64,000 nt of DNA from assembly GCF_011761945.1 (NCBI RefSeq), contig NZ_JAASQV010000002.1:186001-250000 (forward strand). The letters are read 5' to 3'. The stretch comes from Sphingomonas leidyi. Its GTDB lineage: Bacteria > Pseudomonadota > Alphaproteobacteria > Sphingomonadales > Sphingomonadaceae. Positions 62,885 through 64,000 of this stretch are shown here, piece by piece. Positions within the stretch are counted from its first letter, which is position 1; each line of letters starts with the position of its first letter. The translations under genes were made by a program, and so were the position numbers. The notes under the pieces were generated by a model that did no database searches, was not told the DNA's origin, and saw only the letters and a list, made by a program, of their open reading frames with translations.

Positions 62885-63520
62885 ATGGACGCCGCTCTCG
62901 CCGCTGCCCGCATCGGGCCGATCCTGCCCTGGCTCGACATGTTCGGCATCGCGCTGTTCGCGGCGACCGGCGCGCTGGCCGCCGCGCACCGGGCACAGAC
63001 CTTCGTCACCGCCGCCTTCTTCGCGCTCGTCACCGGGGTGGGCGGCGGCACGATCCGCGACCTGCTGATCGGAGCGCCGGTATTCTGGGTGCACGACGCG
63101 ACCGTCGCCGCGCTGATCCTCGCCGTCGCGGTGCTGGTGTGGAGCACGCCGCAGCGCTGGTGGAACGACGCGACCTTCGCGTGGCTCGATGCGCTGGGCC
63201 TGGCCGCCTATGCCGCGTTCGGCGCGGCCAAGGCGCTGGGCTATGGCATTCCGCCGGTGCCGGCGGCAGTGATGGGCGTGGTCACCGCCTGTGCGGGCGG
63301 CATCATCCGCGACGTGCTGGCAGGCGAGCCCTCGATCCTGATGCGGCCCGAGCTTTACGTCACCGCCGCCGCGCTCACCGCCACGCTGCAGGTGGCGCTG
63401 GCGCTCGCCGGGCTGCCGGTCTTCGCCGCCGGGCTGCTCGCTGCCGGCGCCGGCTTCGGGCTGCGCGCTGCCGCCATCCGGTGGAAACTCGGCCTGCCCG
63501 CCTATCGCGGCCGGCGCTGA
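62885..63520 (+). CDS. YicG/UPF0126 membrane protein (TRIC-type cation channel fold)
   Basis: 211 residues, about seven TMs in two repeats, each with the glycine-rich signature: ALVTGVGGGTIRDLLIGAPVFW and VVTACAGGIIRDVLAGEPSIL. These are the GGxxRD motifs of the UPF0126 family, whose members share the trimeric intracellular cation channel fold. Probable monovalent cation channel; physiological role in bacteria unclear. Confidence 0.92.
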   Translation: MDAALAAARIGPILPWLDMFGIALFAATGALAAAHRAQTFVTAAFFALVTGVGGGTIRDLLIGAPVFWVHDATVAALILAVAVLVWSTPQRWWNDATFAWLDALGLAAYAAFGAAKALGYGIPPVPAAVMGVVTACAGGIIRDVLAGEPSILMRPELYVTAAALTATLQVALALAGLPVFAAGLLAAGAGFGLRAAAIRWKLGLPAYRGRR

Positions 63521-63531
63521 GGAAGCCGGGG

Positions 63532-63918
63532 CTATTCCTCCAGCAACCAGGCGATCGCTTCCTCGCGATCGCCGAAGATGCCGATGTCGGGACGAACTTC
63601 GCGAAGCCGCTGCACCTGCAGCCGGGCCAGCGCAGTGACGACGACAAAGGCCACCTTGCGCGCCCATAGCGGACGCACCGCTTCGTTGTTGAAGGTGTTG
63701 ATGATCAGCTCCGCCGTGGCCTGCGGGACGACCGGGATGCTGCTGGCATCGTAGAGCGTGACATGCTGCCCCACTTCCGGGCCGAAATCGCGGACGGCGG
63801 CACGCAGTTCCTCGCCGATCCAGGCCGCATCCTCGGGCGAGAGCATGGCTTTCAGCCTGAGATCGATCAGCTTGCGCTCGCGATCGACGCGAAGGCTGTG
63901 CAACTCGGAATCAGGCAT
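63532..63918 (-). CDS. STAS/SpoIIAA-like hypothetical protein
   Basis: 128 residues: LRVDRERKLIDLRLKAMLSPEDAAWIGEELRAAVRDFG, HVTLYDASSIPVVPQATAELIINTFNNEAVRPLWARKVAFVVVTALARLQVQRLREVRPDIGIFGDREEAIAWLLEE. The alternating beta-alpha pattern and the terminal F-x-D-x-x-E-A-x-x-W-L resemble SpoIIAA/STAS-like proteins. Function unknown. It ends 11 bases from the convergent YicG-like gene. Upstream of its start only 82 bases remain in the window, where I see no further gene. Confidence 0.75.
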   Translation of the reverse strand: MPDSELHSLRVDRERKLIDLRLKAMLSPEDAAWIGEELRAAVRDFGPEVGQHVTLYDASSIPVVPQATAELIINTFNNEAVRPLWARKVAFVVVTALARLQVQRLREVRPDIGIFGDREEAIAWLLEE

Positions 63919-64000
63919 ACGCTACTCGTATCCGGCACAAGGACGGTGCGAGGATAGTCGGCGCCGCGCGACCCTCAATCCCGGACAATCCCCATATCGG

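Overview
The window is a GC-rich chromosomal segment of an alphaproteobacterium, most likely Sphingomonas or a close relative in the Sphingomonadaceae. This rests on codon usage, the many TonB/efflux/hydrolase genes, frequent overlapping stop-start junctions, and short dispersed palindromes of the kind common in sphingomonads. No rRNA, tRNA, CRISPR array, phage or complete insertion sequence was found. Almost all of the window is protein-coding.

Layout. 1-2200 (minus): the end of an alginate-degrading cluster (PL17 oligoalginate lyase, cut by the window edge, and PL6 lyase). 2.3-14.7 kb: mixed housekeeping genes, including a ZnuD-like TonB receptor, PAP2 phosphatase, GalE, MsrA, aquaporin, HAD phosphatase, Sua5, a DmdC-type acyl-CoA dehydrogenase, an ArsR-like regulator divergent from two small ferredoxin-fold proteins, and GlpQ. 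14.7-21 kb: an XdhC/MobA-like pair converging on a four-gene tripartite efflux operon (outer-membrane factor, MacA-like adaptor, ABC ATPase, MacB-like permease). 21-37.5 kb: acetyl-CoA synthetase coupled to a macrodomain protein, M13 peptidase, POT peptide transporter, nitroreductase/GntR/membrane-protein operon, PhhA, PrmA cluster and a soluble chemoreceptor.

37.6-43.9 kb: succinate dehydrogenase. sdhC-sdhD-sdhA form a tightly overlapping operon, but sdhB lies about 2.9 kb downstream. Between them are a transcription terminator, a truncated HigA-like antitoxin remnant, a polytopic membrane protein, a secreted C13 (legumain/caspase-like) peptidase and a membrane-anchored ClpP-fold protein. 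The membrane protein and the C13 gene share a promoter-like element of identical geometry. This insert is the most system-like unexplained feature of the window.

44-51.9 kb: thioesterase, ZapE, a COG4705 membrane protein, a GH2 glycosidase, a winged-helix regulator divergent from a VOC protein, a YgiC-type ATP-grasp enzyme with a small Gly/Ser-rich lipoprotein, and a YbjQ-type protein. 52-60.6 kb: TCA-cycle genes mdh, sucD, sucA, sucB, lpd. sucC is not present; a small secreted protein sits between mdh and sucD. A Fur-box-like palindrome lies inside a promoter spacer upstream of mdh. 60.7-64 kb: a class C beta-lactamase-fold hydrolase preceded by an 18-bp perfect TetR-type palindrome, a DUF1275 protein, a YicG/TRIC-like protein and a STAS-like protein.

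Several neighbours make metabolic sense together. Acs can use the acetate that a macrodomain deacetylase releases; sdhCDAB, sucDAB, lpd and mdh cover consecutive TCA steps; PL6 and PL17 act in series on alginate. All functional assignments come from motif recognition in the translated sequence; no database search was run.
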